A stretch of DNA of 35,595 bases from Acidobacteriota bacterium (GCA_021791875.1 JAJYVU010000037.1:1-35595); one strand, 5' to 3'; counted from the stretch's first letter, positions 16,276-25,302 are shown. A program made the numbers and translations. The notes: generated from the sequence alone by a model not told the origin.

Positions 16276-17583
16276 TCAGCCTTGCAAGGGACGCCGCAGG
16301 CTCTCCGGCAATCCAGACAACCCGGCGTTCCGTCTCTGCTCGCGCGAGACGTACTTCTCCGCATACATCGCCACATCAGCCGCAACGCACAGCGGCTCTG
16401 CCGCCGTCGCGTCCTCCGGATACATCGCCAGACCGATGCTCGCGCCAACCTGCAACCGGTGTCCTTCTATGTCGATGGATTCCGCCAGCATTGCCTTCAG
16501 CGAAGCAGCCACATCTGCCGCCTGCCTCCGCGTCACCGGACCCTCCAGAATCACAGAGAACTCGTCGCCCCCCGTCCGCGCCACTGTGTCAGATATCCGT
16601 ATCCGCGTCAGAAAGATGCTGCTCACCCGCTTCAGCAGTTCGTCCCCAATATGGTGTCCCGCCGTATCGTTCACCAGCTTGAAGCTGTCCAGGTCGATCA
16701 GCAGCAGCGCCACACTCTGCCCGCTCCGCGTCGCCCGGTCCAGCGCATTCTCCAGCCGGTTATGGAACAGCCGCCGATTCGGCAGACCTGTCAGTTCGTC
16801 GTGCAGCGCCAGGTGCCGGTTGTGCGCTATCTGGTCCTCCAGTAGCAGCAGAATCATCCCCGCCGCCACCACGTACTTGGGCAGATTCCATACCTCGCTC
16901 TGCACATGCACGCCCGCCCAGTAGTGTTGCAGCACCGGCGCCACCACAAAGACTGAGGACCACGCCAGAAATCCGGCAATCGTGATGAACGACCCCGTTG
17001 TCCAACGCCGGTACGCAAACCAGAACGTGATGCAGCATGCCAGGTAAGCCGCTACCAGCAGCCCGCTCACAGTAAGAAAAGGCCCATTGGACCGTGGTTG
17101 CACCGCCACGGCAAACACCGAAAGCGCGCAGTACAGCACCACCACCACCCACCGCTCCGGACGCTGAAACCGCCGCATCGTCAGCAGCGTCACCGCCAGT
17201 GGCGCCGCACCCAGCAGCACCGCGGCAGTCTCCAGTATCCAAAGTCCCGCTGAAGGCAGGGTGATCAGGCCAATGTACAGCGTGCTTGTTCCCACTAGTG
17301 CCGCCAGCATCCACCGGCTTGAAGCTCGCTGGCGATAGGGAATCGCCGCCCACACAAACACCAGGCCGGCGCCGCTCAGCGCCGAAAGCGCAATCCAGTC
17401 CGCTACGTTGGCAATGAAACCGGGTATCCGTAGAAAAAGCGACGCCGCAAAATGGACCGCGATCATCACCCAGCCCACAAGCCAGATCTTTGACTGGTGT
17501 GTCTTGCTGTTCCGCGAAACCGACGCAAACGCGCAGATCAGCAGCGCCACACACACCAGGTCAGGTAATTTGCCCCAATCCAC
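16276..17583 (-). CDS. Membrane-bound diguanylate cyclase (GGDEF)
   Basis: A 435-aa protein: seven or eight hydrophobic segments over about residues 1-245, then a GGDEF domain. ARTGGDEFSVIL carries the active GGDEF at residues 338-342, with substrate contacts also visible (LPNRRLFHNRLENALD; LLIDLDSFKLVND). RISD five residues before GGDEF fits the RxxD inhibitory I-site, so feedback by cyclic di-GMP is expected. It should make c-di-GMP from two GTP in response to a membrane or periplasmic signal. It starts with GTG at 17583 after a GAGGG site. The N-terminal sensor resembles no named sensory domain. No c-di-GMP effector gene is adjacent. Confidence 0.93.
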   Translation of the reverse strand: MDWGKLPDLVCVALLICAFASVSRNSKTHQSKIWLVGWVMIAVHFAASLFLRIPGFIANVADWIALSALSGAGLVFVWAAIPYRQRASSRWMLAALVGTSTLYIGLITLPSAGLWILETAAVLLGAAPLAVTLLTMRRFQRPERWVVVVLYCALSVFAVAVQPRSNGPFLTVSGLLVAAYLACCITFWFAYRRWTTGSFITIAGFLAWSSVFVVAPVLQHYWAGVHVQSEVWNLPKYVVAAGMILLLLEDQIAHNRHLALHDELTGLPNRRLFHNRLENALDRATRSGQSVALLLIDLDSFKLVNDTAGHHIGDELLKRVSSIFLTRIRISDTVARTGGDEFSVILEGPVTRRQAADVAASLKAMLAESIDIEGHRLQVGASIGLAMYPEDATAAEPLCVAADVAMYAEKYVSREQRRNAGLSGLPESLRRPLQG

Positions 17584-17814
17584 GGTCGGTGCCCTCTAAA
17601 ACTCAACAACGGGTGAAATTGCTCCTAGATTACTACCACCGCCAATCCTGATTCGGAGGCCTCCCACGAACGCCCCTTACCGCGGTCACTTCCTCGCGTA
17701 TCTCCGATGTCACACCATAGTCCAAAACTTGCGCGCGGCGCAATCCTCCAAAGGTCAACCCACCCCAGGAAATCACCGCCGTCACCGCGGCCCGCACCAG
17801 CAAATCCGCCCGCG

Positions 17815-19062
17815 TCAAAAGCTGTACATCGCGCGCACCAGCGCCAGAACCGTATTCGGCCCCGCGCCTCCGCCCGGATGCTGCCATAATTCCACATCCG
17901 GCTGGATCGTCAGCCCGTGCCAGGCCGCGATCTGGTAATACACTTCCACCTCGTTCTCAAATCCATGTCGAAACACGCTTTGCTTGGTCAGCAGCCCGTC
18001 GCTGAAAGCCAGTCCGATCTCATCCTTCGGCCGCGCCTTCAACGGCCCGTCCCACACCACGCCTGCGCCCACATGCCGGTGCAGCTTGGCTACGGAAGCC
18101 GGAGCAGAGCCGTACTGGAAAAACATCCCTACGCCGCGGTCGCTCGCGTCGGCTGGCTGCCACAGCTTGTCGCTCGCCACCACATATACGCCTGATGCAT
18201 GGTGTACCGTCCCGCCCTCAAAGCGCCGGAACTTCCCCGTATCCCGCCACGCGCCCACCTGAAGCTTGAACCGGCGTCCGTTCCGCTGGCCCTCCCACGC
18301 TTCCTCGGTAATCAGCAGGTTTCCACCCGGATCGTAATTCAGCTCCGTGCTGTGGTCGTTGTATATGCCCCCGGCAAACGACAACCCCTTCACCGGAGCC
18401 ACCGTCACGTCGCCGCCCCACGCACCCTTCGGATACGTCGGCAGCACAAAGGTGCTGATCGACCCGTCCGATGAAAAATCCAGCGAAACAAAATTCCCGC
18501 CGTAGGGAACCGTCAGAAACCGGCTGTCCACATACATCAGCCCCGCCTGCGCCTGCACCTTCTCGCGCAGCAGATTCTGCTGATACTTCAATTGCGCCAG
18601 CCACGTGCCCGGCGGCGCATCCATGTTGTCCGGATCCTGAATCGCGGGAATCTGCTTCTCCAGGATGTTCGATCCGCTGTGGCTCTGGCCCTCCACTTTC
18701 AGTGTTCCGCCCGGCCAGTGCAGCAGCTTCTCCGTGTCCACCGTCGCCGCCAGGTCAATCAGGTACTGCCCGATGAACCCATCCGCCTGCGGCTGTCCGC
18801 CTGCGGCCACGCTCGAACCATCCATCTGCACCCATCCGCCCAGGCGGATGCCATGCCGCCTCAACTCCGCATCCGTCACCTTCCAATGCCGCCATGCACA
18901 CTGGCTCCGGATTCCCGCCTTCGCGCAATTTACCGCTGCCTCTTCTGCGGTCTTACTGGAACGCATCTGCCCGGCCGCGCACGCGGGCGCCGTCACCACC
19001 CACAGCCCGACGACAACACAAACCACTGCTATTCCGCTCGTCCTGCGCGGAATCAATCCCAT
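17815..19062 (-). CDS. OprB-type carbohydrate-selective porin
   Basis: A 415-aa outer-membrane beta-barrel. The signal peptide (basic MGLIPRRTSG, then hydrophobic to ACAAG) directs export. The mature protein shows alternating strands and carbohydrate-porin motifs: LRRHGIRLGGWVQMDGS near the start, GLMYVDSRFLTVPYGGNFVSLDFSSDG in the middle and GHE/FENEVEVYYQIAAWHGLTIQPDVELWQHPGG toward the end; it finishes with a Phe, typical for BAM-assembled barrels. OprB porins let glucose and related sugars diffuse into the periplasm. The ATG at 19062 has a GAGGG site. It lies between the diguanylate cyclase and the doxX pseudogene; no sugar transporter is adjacent. Confidence 0.88.
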   Translation of the reverse strand: MGLIPRRTSGIAVVCVVVGLWVVTAPACAAGQMRSSKTAEEAAVNCAKAGIRSQCAWRHWKVTDAELRRHGIRLGGWVQMDGSSVAAGGQPQADGFIGQYLIDLAATVDTEKLLHWPGGTLKVEGQSHSGSNILEKQIPAIQDPDNMDAPPGTWLAQLKYQQNLLREKVQAQAGLMYVDSRFLTVPYGGNFVSLDFSSDGSISTFVLPTYPKGAWGGDVTVAPVKGLSFAGGIYNDHSTELNYDPGGNLLITEEAWEGQRNGRRFKLQVGAWRDTGKFRRFEGGTVHHASGVYVVASDKLWQPADASDRGVGMFFQYGSAPASVAKLHRHVGAGVVWDGPLKARPKDEIGLAFSDGLLTKQSVFRHGFENEVEVYYQIAAWHGLTIQPDVELWQHPGGGAGPNTVLALVRAMYSF

Positions 19063-19089
19063 ACAAACCCTCAGTCCAGCCCGGCAAAC

Positions 19090-19575
19090 TCAAACGGACC
19101 CGCTCTGCTTCCGCGCGCGCCTTCTTGCATCCAACGCCAGCGACCCTCCGCCCACCGGCAGCAGAAACAACAGTCCAAGTAGCATGCTCGCGTTCGTGCG
19201 CGACTCATGCAGTACGGCCCACCATCCATTCCCTTCCAGATACGGCAGCTTTGTGGTCACCAGTGTGCCGCTAGAGCATTTTCACTGAAGATGTTGGGGA
19301 GAACAAGGAAGTTGGCGTCGACGTCCCATCAGAGAACGGCCACACCGGATCGATCCAGGACACCTCATTGCATCAGTGAAAAGGCTCTAACTACTCTCAG
19401 CAGCGGAATCGCAGCCCAGCCCGCGTACCACCCCAGCAAAACCAGAATACCGAAGATGATCTCTACTCCACCCACCAGCGCACCGGGAAACAGAAATTTC
19501 TGGATTCCCTCGGAGAAAAAACACCCACCCCACCTGCGCCCGGATGAGCAAAATGCTCTCTTCGTAGCGATCCAT
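19090..19575 (-). pseudogene. DoxX-family membrane protein, broken by frameshift and insertion
   Basis: The pieces read, in order on the minus strand: MDRYEESILLIRAQVGWVFF (from ATG 19575); then, one frame off, SEGIQKFLFPGALVGGVEI and on to GWYAGWAAIPLLRVV; then, after the inserted element at 19272-19389, TLVTTKLPYLEGNGWWAVL, HESRTNASMLLGLLFLLPVG and a stop at 19090. All match DoxX-type membrane proteins. The first break is at a run of six T (plus-strand A's 19516-19521): dropping one restores the frame. The segment between FPGAL and VGGVEI is about 20 residues shorter than in relatives as I know them, so an internal deletion is likely. The gene is therefore probably dead; a sequencing error could explain the first frameshift but not the insertion. 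Confidence 0.85.
19272..19389. mobile_element. MITE-like element with TA target duplication inside doxX
   Basis: The left end TAGAGCATTTTCACTGA (19272-19288) and the inverted right end, reading TAGAGCCTTTTCACTGA from 19389 to 19373, match at 16 of 17 bases. The TA at each outer edge fits a duplicated TA target, as made by IS630/Tc1-mariner-type transposases. The interior (about 80 bp) has no room for a transposase, so it would be mobilised in trans. Deleting the element with one TA joins the codons for LLRVV to TLVTTKLPY in frame, which directly supports an insertion. Confidence 0.85.
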
Positions 19576-19726
19576 GTGGTCTTTGATCGCACGCGCCTCT
19601 CTGCATTCTCGCGCGCAGAAGCGCGTTTCCCGCATCCCTCAGGCAACTATTCGCACACGCCTGCATGCGCCCATTCCGGGCTCGGACGCAGCGCTGGCAC
19701 AAGTCAATCCTCGATGAAAGTTGCCC

Positions 19727-21220
19727 CTAAGCCGCCTGAAACTTCTTGCCTGCGGTGAAGGGAATATGGTCGTGCGCGCAGATCGCCTCGATCGCCGGCC
19801 GCGCCGTCAGCGGCCCGGACGGCAGCCCGCCGCCCGGCATGATCCACTGCCCAACCATGTAGAACTTGCTCAACCCGGGCAGCGTATTCGGCAGCATCTG
19901 GTATCCCGTGTGCGGCGTCAGCAGCCAGCCTTCCATGCTGCCCTGCCAGTTGCCCGTGCAGTCCACCAGCGTCGCCGGCGACGCCACATCTGTCACCTCG
20001 ATCAGCTCCCGCGTCCCCGGAATCCGCCGTTCCATCTCCGCCATCACGCTCTCGGCAATCTCCTGCTTCTTCTGGCCATAGCGCTCCGGATCCCGCTGCC
20101 GCAGACCCATCCAGTAACCGGAGTTGCGCGTCGGTATCACGCACGTCACCGCGGTGCTGCCTTGCGGCGCAAACGTTGGATCGTAGTGGAAGAACCGCAT
20201 CGCCAGTTGCGTCGCCCGCGTCACCGGATCAATCTCCATCGGATACTTCAGTAGCCACGTCGCAAATCCCGCCTGGCTCTTCAATTCCCGGCCCACCCCT
20301 AGCGACACCTGCAGGTACGAAGGAAAGGGCTCAAACTCCTCGTAAACCCGAAGCGTCTCCCGGTCCGCAAACCGCTCGTGCAGCAGATCGAAAATCGTGG
20401 CGTGCCCATCCGCCCCGGAAATCACCCAGTCCGCACCGATCCGCTCGCCGCTTTCCAGACGCACCCCCACCGCCGCGTCATCCTCGGCCACAATCTCGGC
20501 TACCTTCGCGTTGCAGTGCAGCTTTCCGCCCAGCTCCAGCAGCCGCTCTACCATCGCCCGAATCACCGCCTGCGATCCCCCAATCGGATATCCGCAATCG
20601 CCCTCGCTCGTCCACGCCAGCGATAGCAGCACCGCAATCGCCGACATCCTCCCCGTCTCCTCACCCTGAAAGAAACTCCGCATCACAGGATTCTTGAATC
20701 CCGCTCCGTACTCTTCGCATGTCATCGTCGTCAGCTCATGCAGCAGCGGTAGATGCGGCACATTCAACAGCATGCCCAGCCAGTTCGACACCCGCCCTGT
20801 TTCCATCCCCGGCACGTTCACCTTGCCCAGCTCGCGAATCTGCGCCGCAAACCGGCGCGTCGCCTCCGCATCCTCCGGCGAGTAAGCGAGCCACTCCTCC
20901 TCCAGCTGGTCCACCTGGCGAGGCACGTTCAGTGCCGGCCCTTCTGCCGGTTCCAGCCGCACAAACGGTTCCGGATACATAAACTTCAGCCGCTCAATAT
21001 CAAAGAGCTCCCGCCAGCGCGCGTGCATCGGGCTCCCCGGTCGCGAACCCAGCAGCCAGTGCAGCGAATTCTCAAACGTATACCCTCCGCGCTCCCAGTT
21101 CGTTGCCAGTCCTCCGGCACGCTCGTGCGCCTCTAGAACTTCCACGTCATATCCGCACTCGCTCGCGTAAATTGCGGCGCTCAATCCGGCAATCCCGGCT
21201 CCAATCACGACGATCTTCAT
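19727..21220 (-). CDS. FAD/NAD(P)-dependent oxidoreductase, CrtI/CrtISO-like
   Basis: A 497-aa flavoprotein. The Rossmann motif MKIVVIGAGIAGLSAAIYASECGYDVEVLEAHERAG at the very start binds FAD and ends with the acidic residue that contacts the ribose. GGLATNWERGGYTFENSLHWL and the C-terminal MVGQWIMPGGGLPSGPLTA match the phytoene desaturase/carotenoid isomerase superfamily. Because it is less like true CrtI than like the CrtISO/retinol-saturase-type branch, I leave the substrate open. The ATG at 21220 has a GGGAG site; upstream in-frame starts lack one. It follows the SCO1 gene on the same strand after a terminator hairpin, so it is probably transcribed on its own. A CruF-like carotenoid gene is 7.6 kb away. 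Confidence 0.85.
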   Translation of the reverse strand: MKIVVIGAGIAGLSAAIYASECGYDVEVLEAHERAGGLATNWERGGYTFENSLHWLLGSRPGSPMHARWRELFDIERLKFMYPEPFVRLEPAEGPALNVPRQVDQLEEEWLAYSPEDAEATRRFAAQIRELGKVNVPGMETGRVSNWLGMLLNVPHLPLLHELTTMTCEEYGAGFKNPVMRSFFQGEETGRMSAIAVLLSLAWTSEGDCGYPIGGSQAVIRAMVERLLELGGKLHCNAKVAEIVAEDDAAVGVRLESGERIGADWVISGADGHATIFDLLHERFADRETLRVYEEFEPFPSYLQVSLGVGRELKSQAGFATWLLKYPMEIDPVTRATQLAMRFFHYDPTFAPQGSTAVTCVIPTRNSGYWMGLRQRDPERYGQKKQEIAESVMAEMERRIPGTRELIEVTDVASPATLVDCTGNWQGSMEGWLLTPHTGYQMLPNTLPGLSKFYMVGQWIMPGGGLPSGPLTARPAIEAICAHDHIPFTAGKKFQAA

Positions 21221-21529
21221 TGAATCCGTCTCCCTTCCGAGAGCTGGCCGCAATCTCCCGCGGCTGGGACCGGCCACATGCACGCCCAGGTCAGAAAGAG
21301 CCCGACGGCATCCAATTCGCAGACGCGCATAAGCGCCGTCAGGGCCGGCCCCCGCAGCCTGCTTCGATCCCAAGCCCAGAGTACGGCGCTGCTTTTCGAC
21401 CGTGATGTGACGAGCGACACTTCCACCCGCGCAAAACAGAAATGCCGGAAGCGCCCTCCATCTGCGCCTCCGGCATTCCCACGCTTTCGCTTGCGCAGGG
21501 CATCGCCCTGCATCCGACCGCCCTTGCCC
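21221..21529. other. Intergenic region between SCO1-like and CrtI-like genes
   Basis: 309 bp without a convincing gene. It holds a terminator hairpin for the SCO1-like gene (21432-21477) and, nearer 21220, the promoter and ribosome site of the oxidoreductase. Nothing else was recognised. Confidence 0.6.
21432..21477 (-). terminator. Intrinsic terminator after the SCO1-like gene
   Basis: Arms 21441-21454 (AATGCCGGAAGCGC) and 21464-21477 pair at 13 of 14 positions around a 9-base loop. On the minus strand the stem is followed by TCTGTTTTG, a short T-rich tail, about 55 bp past the stop codon of the SCO1-like gene. Confidence 0.75.
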
Positions 21530-22483
21530 TTACGAGATCTTTTTGCCCGTCACCGGCGTGTTCGCATTGCCTGCCGCTGCTTCCACCGCCCGCGAAATGA
21601 TCTTCGGATCCCAGTCGTCCCCGCTCCACGACTGTTGCAGAGTGTTGTCCGGTCCAATCAGCGAAATATCCATCGTGTGCTCGATGTCGCCCTTCGCTTG
21701 TCGATACGAAACCCCAAAGTCAGTCGCCAGCCGCTTCAGGTTCGTCGGCGTCATGTGCACAAACTGCCAGTGCTGGAAACCCGACGCCTTCCCGTTCAGG
21801 TACTTCAGCCCATAGGCATGCAGCACCGCCGGCGTGTCATGCGCCGGATCGATGCTGATCGTGATCAGGTCGCTTCCCGCATACGCCTTCGGGTGCTTCG
21901 CCAGCTCCTGGTCGATCTCCGCGAACAGGTGCGTAATGATCGGGCAGTCGTCCGTGCACTGCGTATCCACAAACGTAATCAGCACTGCCTTGCCCCGAAA
22001 ATCCGTCAGCGACGTCGGCTTGCCGTCCTGGTTCACCATCGGCGTCCCCGGAACGTTCTCGCCTACCAGCAGTTGATGCGGCGGCAGCTCCGCCAGCGTC
22101 ATCGGATGGCTCGGCTGCGAAACCACCTTGATGTTGATCAGCTGATTACTGCTCAGGTCTGCCGGAACAACCACGTCCGCCGTAATCTGATCGCCCGGAG
22201 CCAGCTTGCTGAACACGGCGGCGTTTTTCAGCGTGTAAGTCGCATCCGTCGCGGGCATAAAACCGGGAATCTCACCCTGCTGCAGGATGATCTGGTTCGT
22301 CTGCGCGCTCTTGCCCAGCACCATGCCCTTCATTGGATACTGGTTCACCTTCGCGCTCGCGTTCACGCTGTCTGACGCGGGCTTCAGCCCATTCGCGTTC
22401 ATCAGGTTCTTGCACCCGGCTGCTCCTGTCAGCAGTACACTCAGTGCGACCGCGCCTACGCGGGAAATCTGGCGGCGATTCAT
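21530..22483 (-). CDS. Lipoprotein fusing a CusF-like domain to SCO1/SenC
   Basis: A 317-aa exported protein. The signal sequence MNRRQISRVGAVALSVLLTG ends with Cys24 (GAAGC), so it is probably a lipoprotein. Residues about 48-122 (MKGMVLGKSAQTNQIILQQG, then EIPGFMPATDATYTL) resemble the small CusF-like beta-barrel often fused to SCO proteins. From about 135 comes the thioredoxin-fold SCO domain with CTDDC (C176, C180) and the later His in DIEHTMD (H269), the copper ligands of SCO1. SCO proteins deliver copper to cytochrome c oxidase. In the first domain the usual copper-binding His and Met positions appear replaced, so it may not bind copper. A strong AAAGGAG site precedes the ATG at 22483. 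No oxidase genes are nearby. Confidence 0.9.
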   Translation of the reverse strand: MNRRQISRVGAVALSVLLTGAAGCKNLMNANGLKPASDSVNASAKVNQYPMKGMVLGKSAQTNQIILQQGEIPGFMPATDATYTLKNAAVFSKLAPGDQITADVVVPADLSSNQLINIKVVSQPSHPMTLAELPPHQLLVGENVPGTPMVNQDGKPTSLTDFRGKAVLITFVDTQCTDDCPIITHLFAEIDQELAKHPKAYAGSDLITISIDPAHDTPAVLHAYGLKYLNGKASGFQHWQFVHMTPTNLKRLATDFGVSYRQAKGDIEHTMDISLIGPDNTLQQSWSGDDWDPKIISRAVEAAAGNANTPVTGKKIS

Positions 22484-22539
22484 GCGAAACTTCTCCTTTC
22501 GAGACGAATGTCCTTCGACTCGTGCAGGGGAGTCTTTGT

Positions 22540-22629
22540 TCAGCAGCCTCGGCGGATGACAGCCATACACACGCGCTCTCTGCGCGGGATCCGCATCCGG
22601 CGGCAGCGGCCGTGGTCCCGGCCGCACAT
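22540..22629 (-). CDS. Possible short Cys/Arg-rich leader ORF upstream of the SCO1-like gene
   Basis: A 29-codon frame starts right after AAGGAGGG and 11 nt downstream of TATATA (22641-22646), and ends 56 nt before the SCO1-like ATG. The peptide has four Cys and many Arg and begins MCGRDHGRCRR. The ribosome site is only 1 nt from the ATG, which is closer than usual, and Arg-rich random frames are common in GC-rich DNA, so this is weak. If real, it could be a metal-responsive leader peptide. Confidence 0.25.
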   Translation of the reverse strand: MCGRDHGRCRRMRIPRRERVCMAVIRRGC

Positions 22630-22676
22630 CCCTCCTTCAGTATATAAGCGCGCTCCCGGTCCGTCTCGCCGCTGCT

Positions 22677-25202
22677 TCAGTGCTTCCACTCAATCAGCCG
22701 GATACGCGCCGTCAGCGCCCGCCCATAGGGCTCCGTAAACTGCAGATAATTTCGCGAATCCACATCGCTGTTCACCACCGCCGGATTCTGGCTGTTCGTC
22801 GCATTCACGATGATGCCCCGCAGCCCGAAATAGAATCCCCCCAGGTGAAACCGCCACTCCAGCCCCGGATTGAACGATACAAAATTCGGAAACCGGTGCG
22901 ATCCCACCTTGCCCACCACTTCGTTATTCGCATTCACTGACGTAATCGGAAACCCGTTCTGCCACTGCAGCGAATACACAAAATCCCAGTTCTTCTTGAA
23001 CCACGGCACCTCGAACGGCAGCCATCCCCACGAAATCACCCGGTTCGGCGTATCCCACGGCAGCGGACCGCTCTGCTGCGGCCCCAGCAGCGAAATCGTC
23101 GGCGAATACTCAATCGCCGCGTTCGTGTGCGCATACGACCACGTGTACGCGGCAAACAGCGTGTATCCATGCGCGAACGTCTTCCGCGCCTGGATCTCCG
23201 CCTCGTAATCATGATCCGTCCGCCCGTTTGTCAGTAGGTAGTCGCCATACAGCGCCTGCGGCCCGTTCTGGTTCACATACGTAAAGACGTTGTTCGTCCG
23301 CTTGTCCAGGAAATCCAGCTCCGCAAAAAACTTCCCCGGCAGTTGCTGCGCCACGCTCACACTCCAGTTCACCGCGCGCGCCTCGTGCAGCGACCCTTCG
23401 TGATAGGTAAACGTCGTCTGCTCCGGCGGACTCGCCGGCGTCACCCCATTCGATTCGTAATACGTATCGTTACGAATCCCAGCCAGCGCTTCTTCCAGGT
23501 ATGCCAGTTGTGTGTGCTCGTAATAAATCCCCACTCCGGCGGCAATCTTCGTCTTCGGATCGGTCCCCGGCGCGTACACCAGCGCAATCCGCGGCGAAAA
23601 CAGCGGCCGCCGCACAATCTCGTCCCAGTCCAGGCGCACCCCTGGATCCAGCATCAGCCCGCGCACCCCGCTCAACTGCCAGTGGTCTTCCACATACCCG
23701 CCCACTTCCACGTTGTGCCGCGTAAACGGCGCTATCTGCGGAAACGTGCTTTCCCTCAGCAGCGTCCCGTCCTCGCGCAAGTACCGCACCGGAGCCCGCG
23801 TCTCCCGCTGGCTGAAGTCGATGTGGTCCACGTCGATTCCCATCCGCACATCGTGGCTCCCGTGCCAGTGCTGCCGCGGCAGGAACAGCGTGGCATTGCC
23901 CTCCTGCCGTTGCGAGAAGCCCGTCAGATTCTCAAAGTAGCTTCCCTTTGAGGTCTCCGGCGTCAGCTCAAACGGCAGCGTCCCGTGCGGCTCGTAACCG
24001 TCGCGGATACGAACCACTCCGAAACCCGCTTCCACCATGCCTCCGTTCGGAAGCCGCTGCTGGTCGCGCATGTACGGCATCCACGAAATCGTGTCGTGCT
24101 TGGTTGTGCTCTGTTGTGGCGTCAGCGGCGATAGTCCCTCATAGGGCGAGTGATAATCGTTAAACAGAACTGCAGCGGTTACATTATTGCTCGACGTCGT
24201 GTCCACGTTCAGCTTCAGAAAATTGCTGCCTCTCGCCGGATGATTATTCCGCGCCCCGGCCGGCAGCTCCGGTATGTAAACGTCTGAGTAGACTCCCTCG
24301 ATCCCGTCGAAAAACCACGCCTTGTTCCGCACCAGCGGGCCGGAGAACGTAAACCTCGGCTCAATCTTGTCGAACCGGATCCCATTCAAGTCGTGATACG
24401 AAGGCAGAAAGTTCGTTGCATTGAACCGGAATTTGTTTCCACCGGTCCCCGTCTCGAGTGCAATCACTCCGCCCGTCGCGCGCCCGTACTGCACCGGGTA
24501 TCGCGTGCTCTCGGCATAGATCGACCGCACCGCATCGGTGCTGATGCGCAGCGCCAGAACCCCGCTCACAGGGGAGCGAATATCAAACCCGTCCAGCGTG
24601 TCCAGCGTCTCCCACGTCTCTGAACCGGCCACATGCACCTGCCCGCTCCCATCAGCCACCACCCCCGGAAAATACGGCAACAGGTTGCGAATGTCCCGAT
24701 TGTCCACATACGGAATGTTCACAATCGCGGCCGTGCTCATCGTTGCCTTGTCCGCCGGCTGCTGCGTGTCCAGTCCTTCGGGCGAGGCAGAAACCTTCAC
24801 CTGCTGCTCCAGCAGTTCCTCGTGCGCCAGTGTCGCCACCACGCTCGTCTGCCCCGCGTGTTCAATCGTCCTGTCCAGCGTGTAATACCCCGTCGCCTCA
24901 ATCCTCAGCCGGTATGGATGACTGCTGTGCACCACGTACGTGCAGCGCCCGGCATAATCGGTCCACACATTCACCGGTGTGCGCCCGGTTTCCTCTACTG
25001 TCACTTCGGCGTTCTGCACCGCCAGTCCGCTCGTGCTCCTCACGGTCAGCGTCACCTGCGTGACCGCTGATGCCTGCGCACCCTCAGGAGCGCCCCGTCC
25101 ATCTGCGCCTTGCCCCGCTGCCTGCGCCTGTGCGGCTGCGGCCGCCATCAGAACTACGCACATCAGCCCGCTTGCAACCCCGCGCATCACCCGTCCCAGC
25201 AT
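22677..25202 (-). CDS. TonB-dependent outer-membrane receptor with carboxypeptidase-regulatory domain
   Basis: About 841 aa. Signal peptide MLGRVMRGVASGLMCVVLMA ending AQAQA. An N-terminal Ig-like carboxypeptidase-regulatory domain (VTLTVRSTSGLAVQNAEVTV, later WTDYAGRCTYVV) is followed by the plug (NIPYVDNRDIRNLLPYFPGV, DTLDGFDIRSPVSG, YPVQYGRATGGVIALET) and a 22-strand-type barrel with many aromatic residues. This Oar-like layout is abundant in Acidobacteriota and is thought to import oligosaccharides or other large substrates using TonB energy; the ligand is unknown and no partner SusD gene is present. The start is uncertain: ATG 25271 or 25187 are alternatives, but 25202 gives the best signal peptide. 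A DUF2784 gene lies 100 nt upstream on the same strand. Confidence 0.92.
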   Translation of the reverse strand: MLGRVMRGVASGLMCVVLMAAAAAQAQAAGQGADGRGAPEGAQASAVTQVTLTVRSTSGLAVQNAEVTVEETGRTPVNVWTDYAGRCTYVVHSSHPYRLRIEATGYYTLDRTIEHAGQTSVVATLAHEELLEQQVKVSASPEGLDTQQPADKATMSTAAIVNIPYVDNRDIRNLLPYFPGVVADGSGQVHVAGSETWETLDTLDGFDIRSPVSGVLALRISTDAVRSIYAESTRYPVQYGRATGGVIALETGTGGNKFRFNATNFLPSYHDLNGIRFDKIEPRFTFSGPLVRNKAWFFDGIEGVYSDVYIPELPAGARNNHPARGSNFLKLNVDTTSSNNVTAAVLFNDYHSPYEGLSPLTPQQSTTKHDTISWMPYMRDQQRLPNGGMVEAGFGVVRIRDGYEPHGTLPFELTPETSKGSYFENLTGFSQRQEGNATLFLPRQHWHGSHDVRMGIDVDHIDFSQRETRAPVRYLREDGTLLRESTFPQIAPFTRHNVEVGGYVEDHWQLSGVRGLMLDPGVRLDWDEIVRRPLFSPRIALVYAPGTDPKTKIAAGVGIYYEHTQLAYLEEALAGIRNDTYYESNGVTPASPPEQTTFTYHEGSLHEARAVNWSVSVAQQLPGKFFAELDFLDKRTNNVFTYVNQNGPQALYGDYLLTNGRTDHDYEAEIQARKTFAHGYTLFAAYTWSYAHTNAAIEYSPTISLLGPQQSGPLPWDTPNRVISWGWLPFEVPWFKKNWDFVYSLQWQNGFPITSVNANNEVVGKVGSHRFPNFVSFNPGLEWRFHLGGFYFGLRGIIVNATNSQNPAVVNSDVDSRNYLQFTEPYGRALTARIRLIEWKH

Positions 25203-25302
25203 TCCTTTCACGATAATGGCCCAGGCCCACCCCATAAATCCGACCCCACACATCCGATCTTCCACCTTCATTCCGCCTACCCGTCGGCAGAAGACAGCAT
25301 CT

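Noticed and set aside
17625..17897. Short minus-strand open frames between the porin and the GGDEF gene
   Set aside because: They overlap the porin 3' end in another frame and have Arg/Gly-rich compositions typical of GC-rich shadows. The gap 17584-17814 shows no gene or clear structure.
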